NCBI GenBank assembly: GCA_028292505.1
Contig: JAQGMF010000001.1
Location: 1 to 64,000, forward strand
Source of the DNA: Rhodocyclales bacterium
GTDB lineage: Bacteria > Pseudomonadota > Gammaproteobacteria > Burkholderiales > Rhodocyclaceae
Length of the DNA: 64,000 nucleotides
Direction of reading: 5' to 3'
The translations under genes were made by a program, and so were the position numbers. Below are positions 26,813-35,417 of the stretch, piece by piece. Within the stretch, counting starts at the first letter, position 1. Every line of letters starts with the position of its first letter. The notes below the pieces were generated by a model. The model was not told the origin of the DNA, searched no databases, and saw only the letters and a list, made by a program, of their open reading frames with translations.

Positions 26813-27937
26813 ATGAGCCGTCCCACCAATGACACACTGCTGCGCGCGCTGTTGCGCGAGCCCACCGAATACACGCCGGTGTGGCTCATGCGCCAGGCAG
26901 GGCGCTATCTGCCGGAGTATCGCGAGACGCGCGCGCGCGCCGGCAGCTTTCTGGATCTGTGCAGGAATACTTCCTTTGCGACCGAAGTGACTTTGCAGCC
27001 GCTGGCGCGTTTTCCGCTCGATGCGGCCATCCTCTTTTCCGACATTCTGACCGTGCCGGATGCAATGGGACTCGGACTGTATTTCGCCGACGGTGAAGGT
27101 CCGCGCTTCGAGCGACCACTGCGCAACGAGACGGCCATCCGTGCGCTCAGCGTGCCCGACATGGAGTCGCTGCAATACGTCTTCGACGCAGTCAGCGAAA
27201 TCAGCAAGGCGCTCAAAGGCAGCGTGCCACTGATCGGCTTCTCGGGCAGCCCCTTCACGCTGGCCTGCTACATGATCGAGGGCGGTGGCTCGGATGACTT
27301 CCGCCACGTGAAGGCATTGATGTACAGCCGCCCGGAACTGCTGCATCACATCCTCGACATCAATGCGCAAACGGTCGTGCGTTACCTGAATGCGCAAATC
27401 GAGCGTGGCGCGCAAGCTGTGATGCTGTTCGACACTTGGGGCGGCGCGCTATCGACGCACGCCTATCGCGAATTCTCGCTGCGCTACATGCAGCAGATCG
27501 TCGATGGTGTGACGCGCTCGCGTGATGGCGAGATGGTTCCGCTGGTGCTGTTCACCAAGGGCGGCGGGCAGTGGCTGGAAGATATCGCGCGTACCGGTTG
27601 CGATGCAGTCGGGCTGGACTGGGCGACCGATCTCGGCGTTGCGCGCGCCCGAGTCGGTCATCGACTCGGTCTGCAAGGCAATATCGATCCCGGCGTGCTG
27701 ATGGGCAGCCCACAGGGCGTGGCGACGGAGGTGAGGCGTGTGCTGGAAGACTTCGGCCCACATTACGGACATGTCTTCAACCTCGGTCATGGCATCTCGC
27801 AATACGCGCCACACGACAACGTGCGCGTGCTGGTTTCGACGGTTCACGAGCACAGCCGCCGCATGCGCGCCGAGCAGGAATTCAGCGAAGTTGCGCCGCC
27901 AGCGGATGACTGGACGGATCCGGCCTTCCAGCTTTGA
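26813..27937 (+). CDS. hemE: Uroporphyrinogen III decarboxylase
   Basis: Converts uroporphyrinogen III to coproporphyrinogen III in haem synthesis, in the cytosol. It has 374 residues with the family signatures [16 protein letters not shown] near the N-terminus, the substrate Asp in [29 protein letters not shown], and the C-terminal NLGHGI. The N-terminal Arg and Asp needed for catalysis are present. It is followed by 510 bases without a gene, then priA, an order common in Betaproteobacteria. Confidence 0.97.
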   Translation: MSRPTNDTLLRALLREPTEYTPVWLMRQAGRYLPEYRETRARAGSFLDLCRNTSFATEVTLQPLARFPLDAAILFSDILTVPDAMGLGLYFADGEGPRFERPLRNETAIRALSVPDMESLQYVFDAVSEISKALKGSVPLIGFSGSPFTLACYMIEGGGSDDFRHVKALMYSRPELLHHILDINAQTVVRYLNAQIERGAQAVMLFDTWGGALSTHAYREFSLRYMQQIVDGVTRSRDGEMVPLVLFTKGGGQWLEDIARTGCDAVGLDWATDLGVARARVGHRLGLQGNIDPGVLMGSPQGVATEVRRVLEDFGPHYGHVFNLGHGISQYAPHDNVRVLVSTVHEHSRRMRAEQEFSEVAPPADDWTDPAFQL

Positions 27938-27984
27938 TGAGTGGTCAAGCCATTGTGCAGCGATGACCGGGCGGGAAGCCAGCA

Positions 27985-28000
27985 TGTGACGTATTTCACA
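27985..28000. promoter_or_regulatory. CRP/FNR-family binding site
   Basis: TGTGA-N6-TCACA, a perfect match to the E. coli CRP half-sites and spacing. It is 48 bases downstream of the hemE stop. The target transcript is not evident. Confidence 0.55.
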
Positions 28001-28273
28001 TCGTGCTGTCTTCCGCAAGCCATATCCGGCGCGGTTTTTGGCATATGACATTTACGTGAATGCGATACGTAGTCCCTCCCGTGGGGCTTGACTTATGCAC
28101 ACATAGCGGCTCAGCCGCATGGCAACTGGGGTTGGGACTGTAACAAGCCTGAAATACGCGCTTAAGCCATTGTTTTAAAATGACTATTGCGCATATTTTT
28201 GGCGCTAGCACGAAATTGAAGGCTTGTGCAAGCGCCTTCAAGCGATCCACTACCGACCCCTTTTCCCACATTT

Positions 28274-28296
28274 TTGTCCACAGACTCTGTGGACAA
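28274..28296. repeat. 23-bp perfect palindrome of two DnaA-box-like 9-mers
   Basis: TTGTCCACAGA (28274-28284), one central C, and its exact reverse complement (28286-28296). Each arm contains TTGTCCACA, one base from the DnaA box TTATCCACA. A further TTTCCCACA lies just upstream (28262-28270). It is about 150 bases before priA. It may bind DnaA or be an operator or transcript hairpin. Confidence 0.6.
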
Positions 28297-28447
28297 TGAA
28301 ATTTGGAATTCGCTGGCAATGGCTTGCAGTCAATAGCTCACCAAAAATCTCATCAATGCGCTGCAAGTTACTGATACAAATCAAGTTGAAATCTTGTTGC
28401 CGCTCCTCTTCCAGCGCTGAGCCATTTTTTGTAGCGGAGCGTACAGC

Positions 28448-30652
28448 GTGACGTCGCCCGAAGCGCCATTGCGCGTCGTCCGCATTGCACTGCCGCTGCC
28501 CAAACCACGCTTGTTCGACTACCTGGTTGAAGCCCACGTGGGGTTGGCTGTGGGCCTGTGCGCAAGAGTGCCTTTCGGTCCTGGAGAAAAGACGGGCGTG
28601 ATCGTCGCGCTTGATCCCGGCGACGCGCCCGCGCGCGAAAAACTGCGGTCCGTGCGCGAATTGCTGCTCGACGTGCCGCCGTTGCCTTTTCCCTGGCTGG
28701 CAATGGCTGAGTTCGCCGCGCGCTACTATCAGCATCCGCTCGGCGAAGTCATTGCCACCGCGCTGCCACCCGGCCTCAAGCGCGCCGTGCGCCTGCCGCG
28801 CGAGGACGATCCGCTTCTGTCGGCTACCGCCGAAGGCCGCGCCGCGCTGGCCGACGCGAAGAAACTCACGCGTGCGCTCGCGGCGGTCAGCCTGTCGTGC
28901 AGCGCCGGGCCGATGCGACGCAGCGCCATGCTCGAACACCTCCACGAAGGCGCCGCCGAAGGGTTGCGAGCGGCGCGCGGAAAGGGCTGGCTGGAGGTGG
29001 TGGCGGCCAGCAGCGATATCCGCATGCTCGACGCCATGCAGCTCAACGCGCAGCAGGCTGCGGCAGTGGCGGCGGTGAGTGCGGTGCTGACCGACCCTGC
29101 GCGCCGCTTCGAGTGTTTCCTTTTGCATGGCATTACCGGCAGCGGCAAGACCGAGGTGTACCTGCACCTCATTGCCGAGACGCTCGCGCGTGGCAAATCG
29201 GCCCTCATGCTGGTGCCGGAAATCGGACTGACGCCGCAATTGCAGGAGCGCGTGGCTGGACGCTTTCCTGGCGCACGTATCGTGTCGTTGCACAGTGGGC
29301 TGGCCGATGGCGCGCGCTCGCGCGGTTTCGTGCAGGCCCTGCGCGGCGAGGTCGACATTGTCCTCGGCACGCGCCTGGCGGTGTTCGCGCCGCTACCGAA
29401 TCTCGGCCTCATCGTCGTCGACGAAGAACACGATGCCTCCTTCAAACAGCAGGAAGGTTTGCGCTATTCGGCGCGCGATCTGGCCGTGTGGCGTGCGCGC
29501 AACGAAGGCTTTCCCATCGTCCTCGGCTCGGCCACGCCGTCGCTGGAAACATGGCTGCATGCCGACGCCGGCCGTTATACGCGTTTGTCATTAACGCTCC
29601 GCGCAGTCGCCGAAGCACCGCCCGCAGTGAAGCTCGTCGACACGCGCCGCATGAAGCTCGACCAAGGCCTCTCACCGCATCTGCTCGATGCCTTGCGCGA
29701 GCGCCTGATACGCGGCGAGCAAAGCCTGGTCTTCCTCAATCGTCGCGGCTATGCACCTGTCGTAGCCTGCCCGAACTGCAACTGGGTCAGCGCCTGCAAA
29801 CATTGCTCGGCCAACATGGTATTCCACCAGGCCGATGCGGTATTACGGTGTCATCACTGCGGGGCCGAGGAGAAAGTTCCGCGCACCTGTCCGGTATGCG
29901 GAAGTCATGATGTGCATGCCTTCGGGCGTGGCACACAGCGGCTCGAAGAGCGACTCGGCGAACACTTCCCCGCAGCGCGCATCCTGCGCGTGGACCGCGA
30001 TTCGGTGAAGACGCCGACGCAGTGGGAGACGGTGCGTCGACAGATCGACGCGGGGGAGGTGGACATCCTCATCGGCACGCAGATGCTCGCCAAGGGCCAC
30101 GATTTTCCGCGCCTCACATTGGTCGGCATCGTCGGCGCAGACGCTTCGCTGTACTCGTCGGACTACCGCGCGCCCGAGCGCCTCTTCCAGCAGCTCATGC
30201 AGGTGTCGGGCCGTGCAGGGCGCGCCGAGTTGCCCGGCGAAGTGCTGATCCAGACCGAGTACGTCGATCATCCCTTGTTCCGCAATCTCACCACGCACGA
30301 CTTCCCGGCCTTCGCCGCGATGCAGCTTGCCGAGCGCCGTCAAGCCGGCTTTCCGCCTTACAGCTATCACGCTGTACTGCGCGCCGAGGCGCCCGAACTG
30401 AAAGACGCCGTGGCGTTTCTCAAGGCAGCGCGGGCCGCTGCGTTGGCGTTCGAGACAAACGTGCGCCTGTTCGACCCGGTGCCGATGCGCCTGGTGCGTC
30501 GCGCACGTCTGGAGCGCGCACAACTCGTGCTGGAGGCGGATTCACGACCCGTGCTGCAGGCTTTGCTCACGGAGTGGGTGACGCAGCTATATGCCATACG
30601 CTTGACGCGTGATTTGCGCTGGCATCTGGACGTGGATCCGGGAGATTTGTGA
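28448..30652 (+). CDS. priA: Primosomal replication-restart helicase PriA
   Basis: A superfamily 2 helicase that reloads the replisome at stalled forks. It has 734 residues from GTG 28448. An N-terminal 3'-DNA-binding domain (VRIALPLPKPRLFDYLV), a winged-helix region, Walker A at 228-235 (GITGSGKT), DEEH box, GSATPS motif, then eight zinc cysteines in CPNCNWVSACKHC, CHHC and CPVCGSH, and a C-terminal helicase lobe with QVSGRAGR. All motifs are intact, and the length is normal. Confidence 0.97.
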   Translation: MTSPEAPLRVVRIALPLPKPRLFDYLVEAHVGLAVGLCARVPFGPGEKTGVIVALDPGDAPAREKLRSVRELLLDVPPLPFPWLAMAEFAARYYQHPLGEVIATALPPGLKRAVRLPREDDPLLSATAEGRAALADAKKLTRALAAVSLSCSAGPMRRSAMLEHLHEGAAEGLRAARGKGWLEVVAASSDIRMLDAMQLNAQQAAAVAAVSAVLTDPARRFECFLLHGITGSGKTEVYLHLIAETLARGKSALMLVPEIGLTPQLQERVAGRFPGARIVSLHSGLADGARSRGFVQALRGEVDIVLGTRLAVFAPLPNLGLIVVDEEHDASFKQQEGLRYSARDLAVWRARNEGFPIVLGSATPSLETWLHADAGRYTRLSLTLRAVAEAPPAVKLVDTRRMKLDQGLSPHLLDALRERLIRGEQSLVFLNRRGYAPVVACPNCNWVSACKHCSANMVFHQADAVLRCHHCGAEEKVPRTCPVCGSHDVHAFGRGTQRLEERLGEHFPAARILRVDRDSVKTPTQWETVRRQIDAGEVDILIGTQMLAKGHDFPRLTLVGIVGADASLYSSDYRAPERLFQQLMQVSGRAGRAELPGEVLIQTEYVDHPLFRNLTTHDFPAFAAMQLAERRQAGFPPYSYHAVLRAEAPELKDAVAFLKAARAAALAFETNVRLFDPVPMRLVRRARLERAQLVLEADSRPVLQALLTEWVTQLYAIRLTRDLRWHLDVDPGDL

Positions 30653-30669
30653 GAGGCCTTGAGAGCGAG

Positions 30670-30755
30670 TCATTCCCGCGAAAGCGGGAATCCACTCCCC
30701 AGCGAAAAAGTAAGTTCATTCAGTGTGGTGGATTCCCGCTTTCGCGGGAATGACG
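30670..30755. repeat. REP pair A (head-to-head)
   Basis: Two copies of a 25-base REP-like palindrome containing ATTCCCGCNNNNGCGGGAAT (30670-30694 and 30730-30755), in opposite orientation around a 35-base spacer, just after priA. The family recurs at 36.6, 51.3, 52.6, 54.8 and (decayed) 57.9 kb. Confidence 0.88.
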
Positions 30756-30757
30756 AG

Positions 30758-30832
30758 TCAGATCGTACGTTCATCCATGATGTGCGTCGCGCTCACGCAG
30801 CGCTCATTGCCCAGGGTGATCAAAGCAAACAG
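30758..30832 (-). pseudogene. Duplicated C-terminal tail of guanine deaminase
   Basis: On the minus strand this encodes LFALITLGNERCVSATHI followed by MDERTI and a stop. The intact gene 43 bases upstream ends LFALITLGDERCVSATHI then LGERVTPA. It is a detached second copy of the last 18 or so codons, lying between REP pair A and a palindrome that follows the intact stop. Confidence 0.85.
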
Positions 30833-30836
30833 TCAT

Positions 30837-30872
30837 GTAGGGTGCGCAATGCTGCGCATTTCGCACCCTACG
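30837..30872. repeat. Palindromic element GTAGGGTGCG...CGCACCCTAC
   Basis: A 36-base imperfect inverted repeat that ends two bases before the guanine deaminase stop codon. It could terminate that minus-strand transcript. A related half sequence (CACCCTACGAAATGCG) occurs at 63520-63536. Confidence 0.7.
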
Positions 30873-30874
30873 AT

Positions 30875-32197
30875 TCATGCGGGCGTGACGCGTTCGCCAA
30901 GAATATGTGTTGCACTTACGCAGCGCTCATCGCCCAGTGTGATCAAGGCAAACAACTTCTCTTCGATGCTGCTTGCATGACGCATGCGCCAGTCGAGTTC
31001 TGGCGTAGCGTTGAAATCGAACACCGCAAAGTCGGCTTCCTTGCCCGGTTTGAAGTTGCCAATGAAATTATCTAGTGCAAGTGCCTGAGCACCGCCCAGC
31101 GTTGCCAGATACCAAGCACGCATTGCCGACAAGGGCTTGTGTTGTGCCTGACCGACCGTGTATGCCGATGCCATGGTGCGCAGCATCGACAGGCTGGTGC
31201 CACCGCCCACGTCGGTTGCCAGGCCTACAGGTACGCCAGCCGCATGCGCGGCATCGTAGTGGAAGAAGCCGCTGCCGAGGAAGAGATTCGAACTCGGGCA
31301 GAACGCGATCGCCGTTCCGGTTTCTGCCAGTCTTGTGCGCTCGCTGGCGTCCAGATGTATGCCATGGCCATAAATTGCGCCGCGGCCGAGCAGCTTGAAA
31401 TGATCGTAGACGTCGACGTAGTTTCGATGTCCGGGGAAAAGCTCGCCGACCCATTCGATCTCGCGCCGGTTTTCCGACAGGTGCGATTGCAGGTGCATGT
31501 CAGGATAGCCGTTGAACAATTCTCCGGCCACTTGCAATTGTTCGGGCGTCGAGGTCGGCGCAAAGCGCGGCGTGACGCTGTAGCGCAAGCGGCCTTTGCC
31601 GTGCCAGCGTTCGATCAGCTTGCGGCTGTCGTGCAGGGCGCTTGCTGGTGTGTCGCGCAGGTTCTCCGGGCAATGGCGATCCATCATCACCTTGCCGCAC
31701 AGCATGCGTAGATTGCGCGACTGCGCCGCTTCGAAGAACGCTTCGACCGAATGCGGATGCACTGTGGCAAACACAGATGCCGTTGTCGTACCGTGGGCAA
31801 GCAGTCGGTCGAGAAAGAACGCGGAAGTTTTTTTGGCAATACCACGGTCGGCGAAAGTTGCTTCGGCGGGAAAAGTATAGTGTTCCAGCCAGTCGAGCAA
31901 TTGCCGCCCGAAGGAACCCATCACCTGCATCTGTGGGTAGTGCACATGCGTGTCGATCAGTCCTGGCATCACCAGCTTGCCGCTGTAATCGAAGGTGCGC
32001 GCCGTCTGCTTGGTCAGCGTCGGCAGCGCCGTGATGATCTCCTTCCAGGCGCCGACGCGTATGACACGGCCATGCTCCAGAAGGAGCGCGCCGTCTTCGA
32101 AGAACTGCCAGGCGTCCGCATCGTCGTTCTCGCCGGGGTCGGCCAGAAAATGCAGGATGCTGCCACGTACCAGCGTGGCGGAAGTTTGTGGATTCAT
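30875..32197 (-). CDS. guaD: Guanine deaminase (amidohydrolase type)
   Basis: Deaminates guanine to xanthine, feeding xanthine dehydrogenase. It has 440 residues from ATG 32197, preceded by AGGGGAA; the 26-codon extension to 32275 is not supported. Amidohydrolase-fold metal ligands are visible: HVH in LIDTHVHYPQ, a later His in HLQSHLSENRREI, HGIHLD, and Asp in GLATDVGGGTS. The pairing QMQVMGSFGRQLLDWLEHYTFPAE is typical of GuaD. It heads the purine island; no cysteine-rich accessory is present. The 3' end is duplicated downstream. Confidence 0.93.
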   Translation of the reverse strand: MNPQTSATLVRGSILHFLADPGENDDADAWQFFEDGALLLEHGRVIRVGAWKEIITALPTLTKQTARTFDYSGKLVMPGLIDTHVHYPQMQVMGSFGRQLLDWLEHYTFPAEATFADRGIAKKTSAFFLDRLLAHGTTTASVFATVHPHSVEAFFEAAQSRNLRMLCGKVMMDRHCPENLRDTPASALHDSRKLIERWHGKGRLRYSVTPRFAPTSTPEQLQVAGELFNGYPDMHLQSHLSENRREIEWVGELFPGHRNYVDVYDHFKLLGRGAIYGHGIHLDASERTRLAETGTAIAFCPSSNLFLGSGFFHYDAAHAAGVPVGLATDVGGGTSLSMLRTMASAYTVGQAQHKPLSAMRAWYLATLGGAQALALDNFIGNFKPGKEADFAVFDFNATPELDWRMRHASSIEEKLFALITLGDERCVSATHILGERVTPA

Positions 32198-32391
32198 AGG
32201 TTCCCCTGCTTTTTTCGGATTATGGCCCCACGGGCTGCGCCGTGGATCGCCAATGGACAAATGGCGGTGTCGCAATCCGAATGCCTGAGCGATTTACACC
32301 TGCTTACACTTGCATGCAGAAGCTTGCGGCCGACGGCGCCAAGATGGCCTCACTTTGATGAGCGGACTCGCCGCTCCAACAGGAGGCAATC

Positions 32392-32976
32392 ATGAAAAAC
32401 GTGTTGCGTGCTGCCGTGACAAACGCGGCAAAGGTGTCGGTGAAGACACTGCCGGGGATCGTGACGATGGCTGGCTTGATGTTGCTGGCATCTGCCGCGC
32501 AAGCCAATGAATTTGCGCCGGTGATCGCCAAGTCCGAGATTTTGAAGGACGTCGTCGTGCCGCATCAGGTGTGCCGTTCCGATACGGTCGAAGTGCAACC
32601 GCAGCGCTCCGGCGCGGGAGCGGTCATTGGCGGCATTGCTGGCGGTGTGCTCGGACACACGGTTGGCCAGGGCGGCGGCAAGACCGCTGCGACGGTGGTG
32701 GGAGCCATCACTGGTGCCGTGGTCGGCGACCGTGTCGACAATCGCGACAACGCACCGGAGGCGCGCCAGGTCGAGCGCTGCCATACCGTGCAGGATCATC
32801 AGGATCAACTCGTCGGCTATCGCGTGACTTACGAGTACGCCGGCAAGCGTTACACCACACGCATGGCGCGCGATCCGGGTGACCGCGTTGAACTGCAAAT
32901 CAATGTGGTGGGCGGAGAATATGAGCAACCGGCAACGTACCGCGATGACAGGCCGTATCGTCGTAACGACCGTTAG
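32392..32976 (+). CDS. Glycine-zipper 2TM outer-membrane/periplasmic protein
   Basis: A 194-residue exported protein. An N-terminal signal (about 20-38, ending SAAQA) is followed by a mature region, a glycine-zipper hairpin (GAGAVIGGIAGGVLGHTVGQ, about 73-92, then a second Gly-rich helix to about 111), and a basic C-terminal part with GYRVTYEYAGKRYTTRM. Proteins with this 17-kDa-antigen-like domain sit in the outer membrane or envelope. It is divergent from guaD and unrelated to purine metabolism as far as can be seen. The ATG follows AGGAGG by six bases. Confidence 0.85.
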   Translation: MKNVLRAAVTNAAKVSVKTLPGIVTMAGLMLLASAAQANEFAPVIAKSEILKDVVVPHQVCRSDTVEVQPQRSGAGAVIGGIAGGVLGHTVGQGGGKTAATVVGAITGAVVGDRVDNRDNAPEARQVERCHTVQDHQDQLVGYRVTYEYAGKRYTTRMARDPGDRVELQINVVGGEYEQPATYRDDRPYRRNDR

Positions 32977-33008
32977 GCGCCGCTGAGACTGTCAAGCGAA
33001 CATCACTG

Positions 33009-33042
33009 ATTGGTCGAGGCCACTCACGCGGCCTCGGCCAAT
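33009..33042. terminator. Hairpin between convergent genes
   Basis: A 13-bp stem (33009-33021 with 33030-33042, one G.T pair) overlaps the last codons of the minus-strand deaminase and follows the glycine-zipper gene. There is no long T run, so its use as a bidirectional terminator is probable rather than certain. Confidence 0.55.
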
Positions 33043-34382
33043 TCTCTTGCCAGCCGATTATGCTTTTGGACTATTGTCGCTGCGTCGACGGTGATCAGAA
33101 CGCTCTCACGCACCACGACGCGGCCGTTGATGACTGACCAAGTCACCTGCGATGGCGCACAGAACACCAGGGCGGCGACCGCATCGTGCACGGCGCCGCC
33201 TGCCATGCCGATGTGATCCGTCGGGAAGGCAACGCAATCGGCGCTCATGCCGGGTGCTATCGCACCGATGTCATCCCGCCCCAATACTTTCGCGCCGCCC
33301 AATGTGGCGAGTTCGAGCGCCTGACGTGCGCTCATCGCCGCCGGGCCGAAGCCGACTCTGGCGAGCAGCATGGCCTGGCGCGCTTCGCCGAGCATATGGG
33401 CGCCGTCGTTCGATGCCGAGCCGTCGACGCCGAGACCGACCGCGACACCCGCCGCTCGCATCTTCGGGATCGGTGCAATGCCCGACGCGAGACGCATGTT
33501 CGAGCAGGGGCAGTGCGCGACACCGGTGCCACTATGGGCAAACAGATTTATGCCTTCATCATCAAGCTGCACGCAGTGTGCATGCCATACGTCGCTGCCT
33601 GTCCAGCCCAGCGATTCGGCGTACTGCGCGGGGGTCATACCGAATTTCTGCAAGCTGTAGGACACATCTCTCACGTTCTCGGCCAGATGCGTATGCAGGC
33701 GCACGCCGTAGCTGCGCGCTAGCTCGGCCGATTCGCGCATCAACTCGCGACTCACGGAGAATGGCGAGCAGGGCGCGACGGCAATGTGCAGCATGCTGTG
33801 ACGGTTCGCATCGTGATACGTTTCAATCAGGCGACGCGTATCGCGCAGGATGTCTTCCTCCCGCTCCACTACGCGATCCGGCGGCAGGCCGCCCTGCGAT
33901 TGGCCCACGCTCATGCTGCCGCGGCTGGCCGTAAAGCGCATTCCAATGTCATGCGCAGATGCGATGGCATCGTCGAGACGACAACCGTTCGGATAAATGT
34001 AGAGATGATCGGAGGAGGTCGTGCAGCCGGACAGGATCAGTTCCGCCATGGCGGTGAGTGTGGACACGCGGATCATCTCCGGTGTGAGATTCGCCCAGAG
34101 CGGGTAGAGCGCCTGCAGCCAGTCGAACAGCTCAGCGTCCTGCGCGGCAGGAATCGCGCGCGTGAGGCTCTGGAACATGTGGTGATGCGTGTTGATCAGC
34201 CCCGGCATCAGGACGTGGCCACGCAGGTCGATGACCTCGTCGGCCGCCTGCGGCAGCTCGTGGGCCGTGCCGACCGTTTCGATGATGTTGTCGCGAATGA
34301 AAACGCCGCCGCCGGGAATTTCACGGCGCGCCGCGTCCATCGTGACAAGTACATCCGCATTTTTCAGGAGGAGAGTCGGCAT
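33024..34382 (-). CDS. 8-oxoguanine deaminase (amidohydrolase family)
   Basis: Predicted to deaminate 8-oxoguanine to urate; the AtzB/TrzN-like amidohydrolases are the close alternative. It has 452 residues: metal-binding HHH in LINTHHHMFQSL, His in RLHTHLAEN, HAHCVQLDD, and Asp in GLGVDGSASND. The segment CPCSNMRLASGIAPI and the long LYPLWANLTPEM helix fit the 8-oxoguanine deaminase group. It sits beside guaD, xdh and the importer, which supports a purine substrate. A dispersed repeat begins 11 bases upstream of the start codon, so promoter sequences must lie within or beyond it. Confidence 0.85.
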   Translation of the reverse strand: MPTLLLKNADVLVTMDAARREIPGGGVFIRDNIIETVGTAHELPQAADEVIDLRGHVLMPGLINTHHHMFQSLTRAIPAAQDAELFDWLQALYPLWANLTPEMIRVSTLTAMAELILSGCTTSSDHLYIYPNGCRLDDAIASAHDIGMRFTASRGSMSVGQSQGGLPPDRVVEREEDILRDTRRLIETYHDANRHSMLHIAVAPCSPFSVSRELMRESAELARSYGVRLHTHLAENVRDVSYSLQKFGMTPAQYAESLGWTGSDVWHAHCVQLDDEGINLFAHSGTGVAHCPCSNMRLASGIAPIPKMRAAGVAVGLGVDGSASNDGAHMLGEARQAMLLARVGFGPAAMSARQALELATLGGAKVLGRDDIGAIAPGMSADCVAFPTDHIGMAGGAVHDAVAALVFCAPSQVTWSVINGRVVVRESVLITVDAATIVQKHNRLARELAEAA

Positions 34383-34392
34383 GGCGCTTTAT

Positions 34393-34484
34393 GTAGGTTG
34401 GTGCTGAGCCGATTGTGGCAAATGAGGAAGCCCAACTTTTGGCGTGACGGTGGCGTTGGGCTTCCTGCGTCAGCCCAACCTACG
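34393..34484. repeat. About 92-nt dispersed repeat, copy 1 of family 2
   Basis: Begins GTAGGTTGGTGCTGAGCC and ends CAGCCCAACCTACG, so its ends are inverted repeats. A second copy in opposite orientation lies at 48370-48456 and is close to identical over its length by eye. It sits between the ABC permease stop and the deaminase start. Confidence 0.85.
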
Positions 34485-34490
34485 CCTTCC

Positions 34491-35417
34491 TCAACCCCCA
34501 GCAATGAACGGCTTGCCCAACGAAGCGGGCAGGTTGAGTTGCAGCAGCTTGCGGTCACGCGAGATCAGCACCAGCACGACGATGGTCGCGATGTACGGAA
34601 GAGCGGAAAGGAACTGCGGCGGAATCGCTACCCCCAGCCCCTGCGCGTGCAATTGCAGGATTGTCATGCCGCCGAAAAGATATGCTCCAAGCATGAGACG
34701 CGCCGGTTTCCAGGTGGCGAAGACGACCAGCGCTACGGCGATCCAGCCGCGTCCTGCCGTCATGTTTTGCACCCACAGCGGCGTGTAGACAACCGACAGA
34801 TAGGCCCCTGCGATGCCGGCCATGGCGCCGCCGAAGAGCACGGCACCGTAGCGAATGGCGATGACGGGATAACCGATGGCGTGTGCGGCTTCGGGCGACT
34901 CGCCCACCGCGCGTAACACCAGCCCGAGTCGCGTTTTGGCCAGCACCCAAGCCACCAGGCCGAAGGTGACGAAAGACAGGTAGACCACGATATCCTGGTT
35001 GAAGAGTACCGGCCCGAGCAAGGGGATTTTCGACAGCAGCGGAATGGCGATGGGTTTCACGCCGGACAGGCTGTAACTGACGAAGCCCTGCCCGATGAAG
35101 GCGGAAAGGCCGAGGCCAAAGATGGTCAGCGCCAGACCGGATGCCGCCTGATTGGCGCCCAGAGATAGCGTCAATATGCCAAATGGAAGAGAAGCCAACG
35201 CGCCCGCGAGCGCGCCCGCGATCAGCCCGACTGCCAGATTGCCGTCGGTGGAGACGGCGGCCGCGAACGCAGCGATGGCACCGATGAGCATCATACCCTC
35301 GACGCCGAGGTTTATGACGCCGGTCTTTTCGGCGACGAGTTCGCCCAGTCCGGCGAAAACCAGTGGTGTGGCGGCGCCGAGCGTGCCGACGAGAATGGGG
35401 GTTAGATTTTCGATCAT
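34491..35417 (-). CDS. Nucleoside/base ABC transporter permease (BmpD/NupC-like)
   Basis: Inner-membrane permease of 308 residues, branched-chain-transporter fold, with eight or more hydrophobic helices. It begins FAGLGELVAEKTGVINLGVEG, the signature of permeases working with BMP-family (Med/BmpA) binding proteins, and has AVGESPEAAHAIGYP as the cytoplasmic coupling helix. Its start overlaps the end of the first permease gene by 4 bases. With the other permease and the ATPase it forms the importer core for purine nucleosides or bases; the substrate is inferred from the gene neighbourhood. Confidence 0.92.
   Translation of the reverse strand: MIENLTPILVGTLGAATPLVFAGLGELVAEKTGVINLGVEGMMLIGAIAAFAAAVSTDGNLAVGLIAGALAGALASLPFGILTLSLGANQAASGLALTIFGLGLSAFIGQGFVSYSLSGVKPIAIPLLSKIPLLGPVLFNQDIVVYLSFVTFGLVAWVLAKTRLGLVLRAVGESPEAAHAIGYPVIAIRYGAVLFGGAMAGIAGAYLSVVYTPLWVQNMTAGRGWIAVALVVFATWKPARLMLGAYLFGGMTILQLHAQGLGVAIPPQFLSALPYIATIVVLVLISRDRKLLQLNLPASLGKPFIAGG

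Larger units (their letters stand above)
27938..28447. other. 510-bp hemE-priA intergenic region
   Basis: No coding sequence is supported. It contains the CRP-type palindrome (27985-28000), AT-rich stretches with TTTTAAAAT around 28171-28179, and the DnaA-box-like palindrome (28274-28296). The length and the position of the CRP-type site, about 450 bases from priA, leave room for an unannotated small RNA; I could not identify one. Confidence 0.5.

Noticed and set aside
28261-28300. Replication origin near priA
   Set aside because: Only two or three DnaA-box-like sites, no dnaA, dnaN or parAB, and no AT-rich unwinding region of normal size.
30670-30755. CRISPR-like repeat pairs
   Set aside because: Repeats are palindromic, in inverted pairs, irregularly spaced and dispersed; no array or cas gene.
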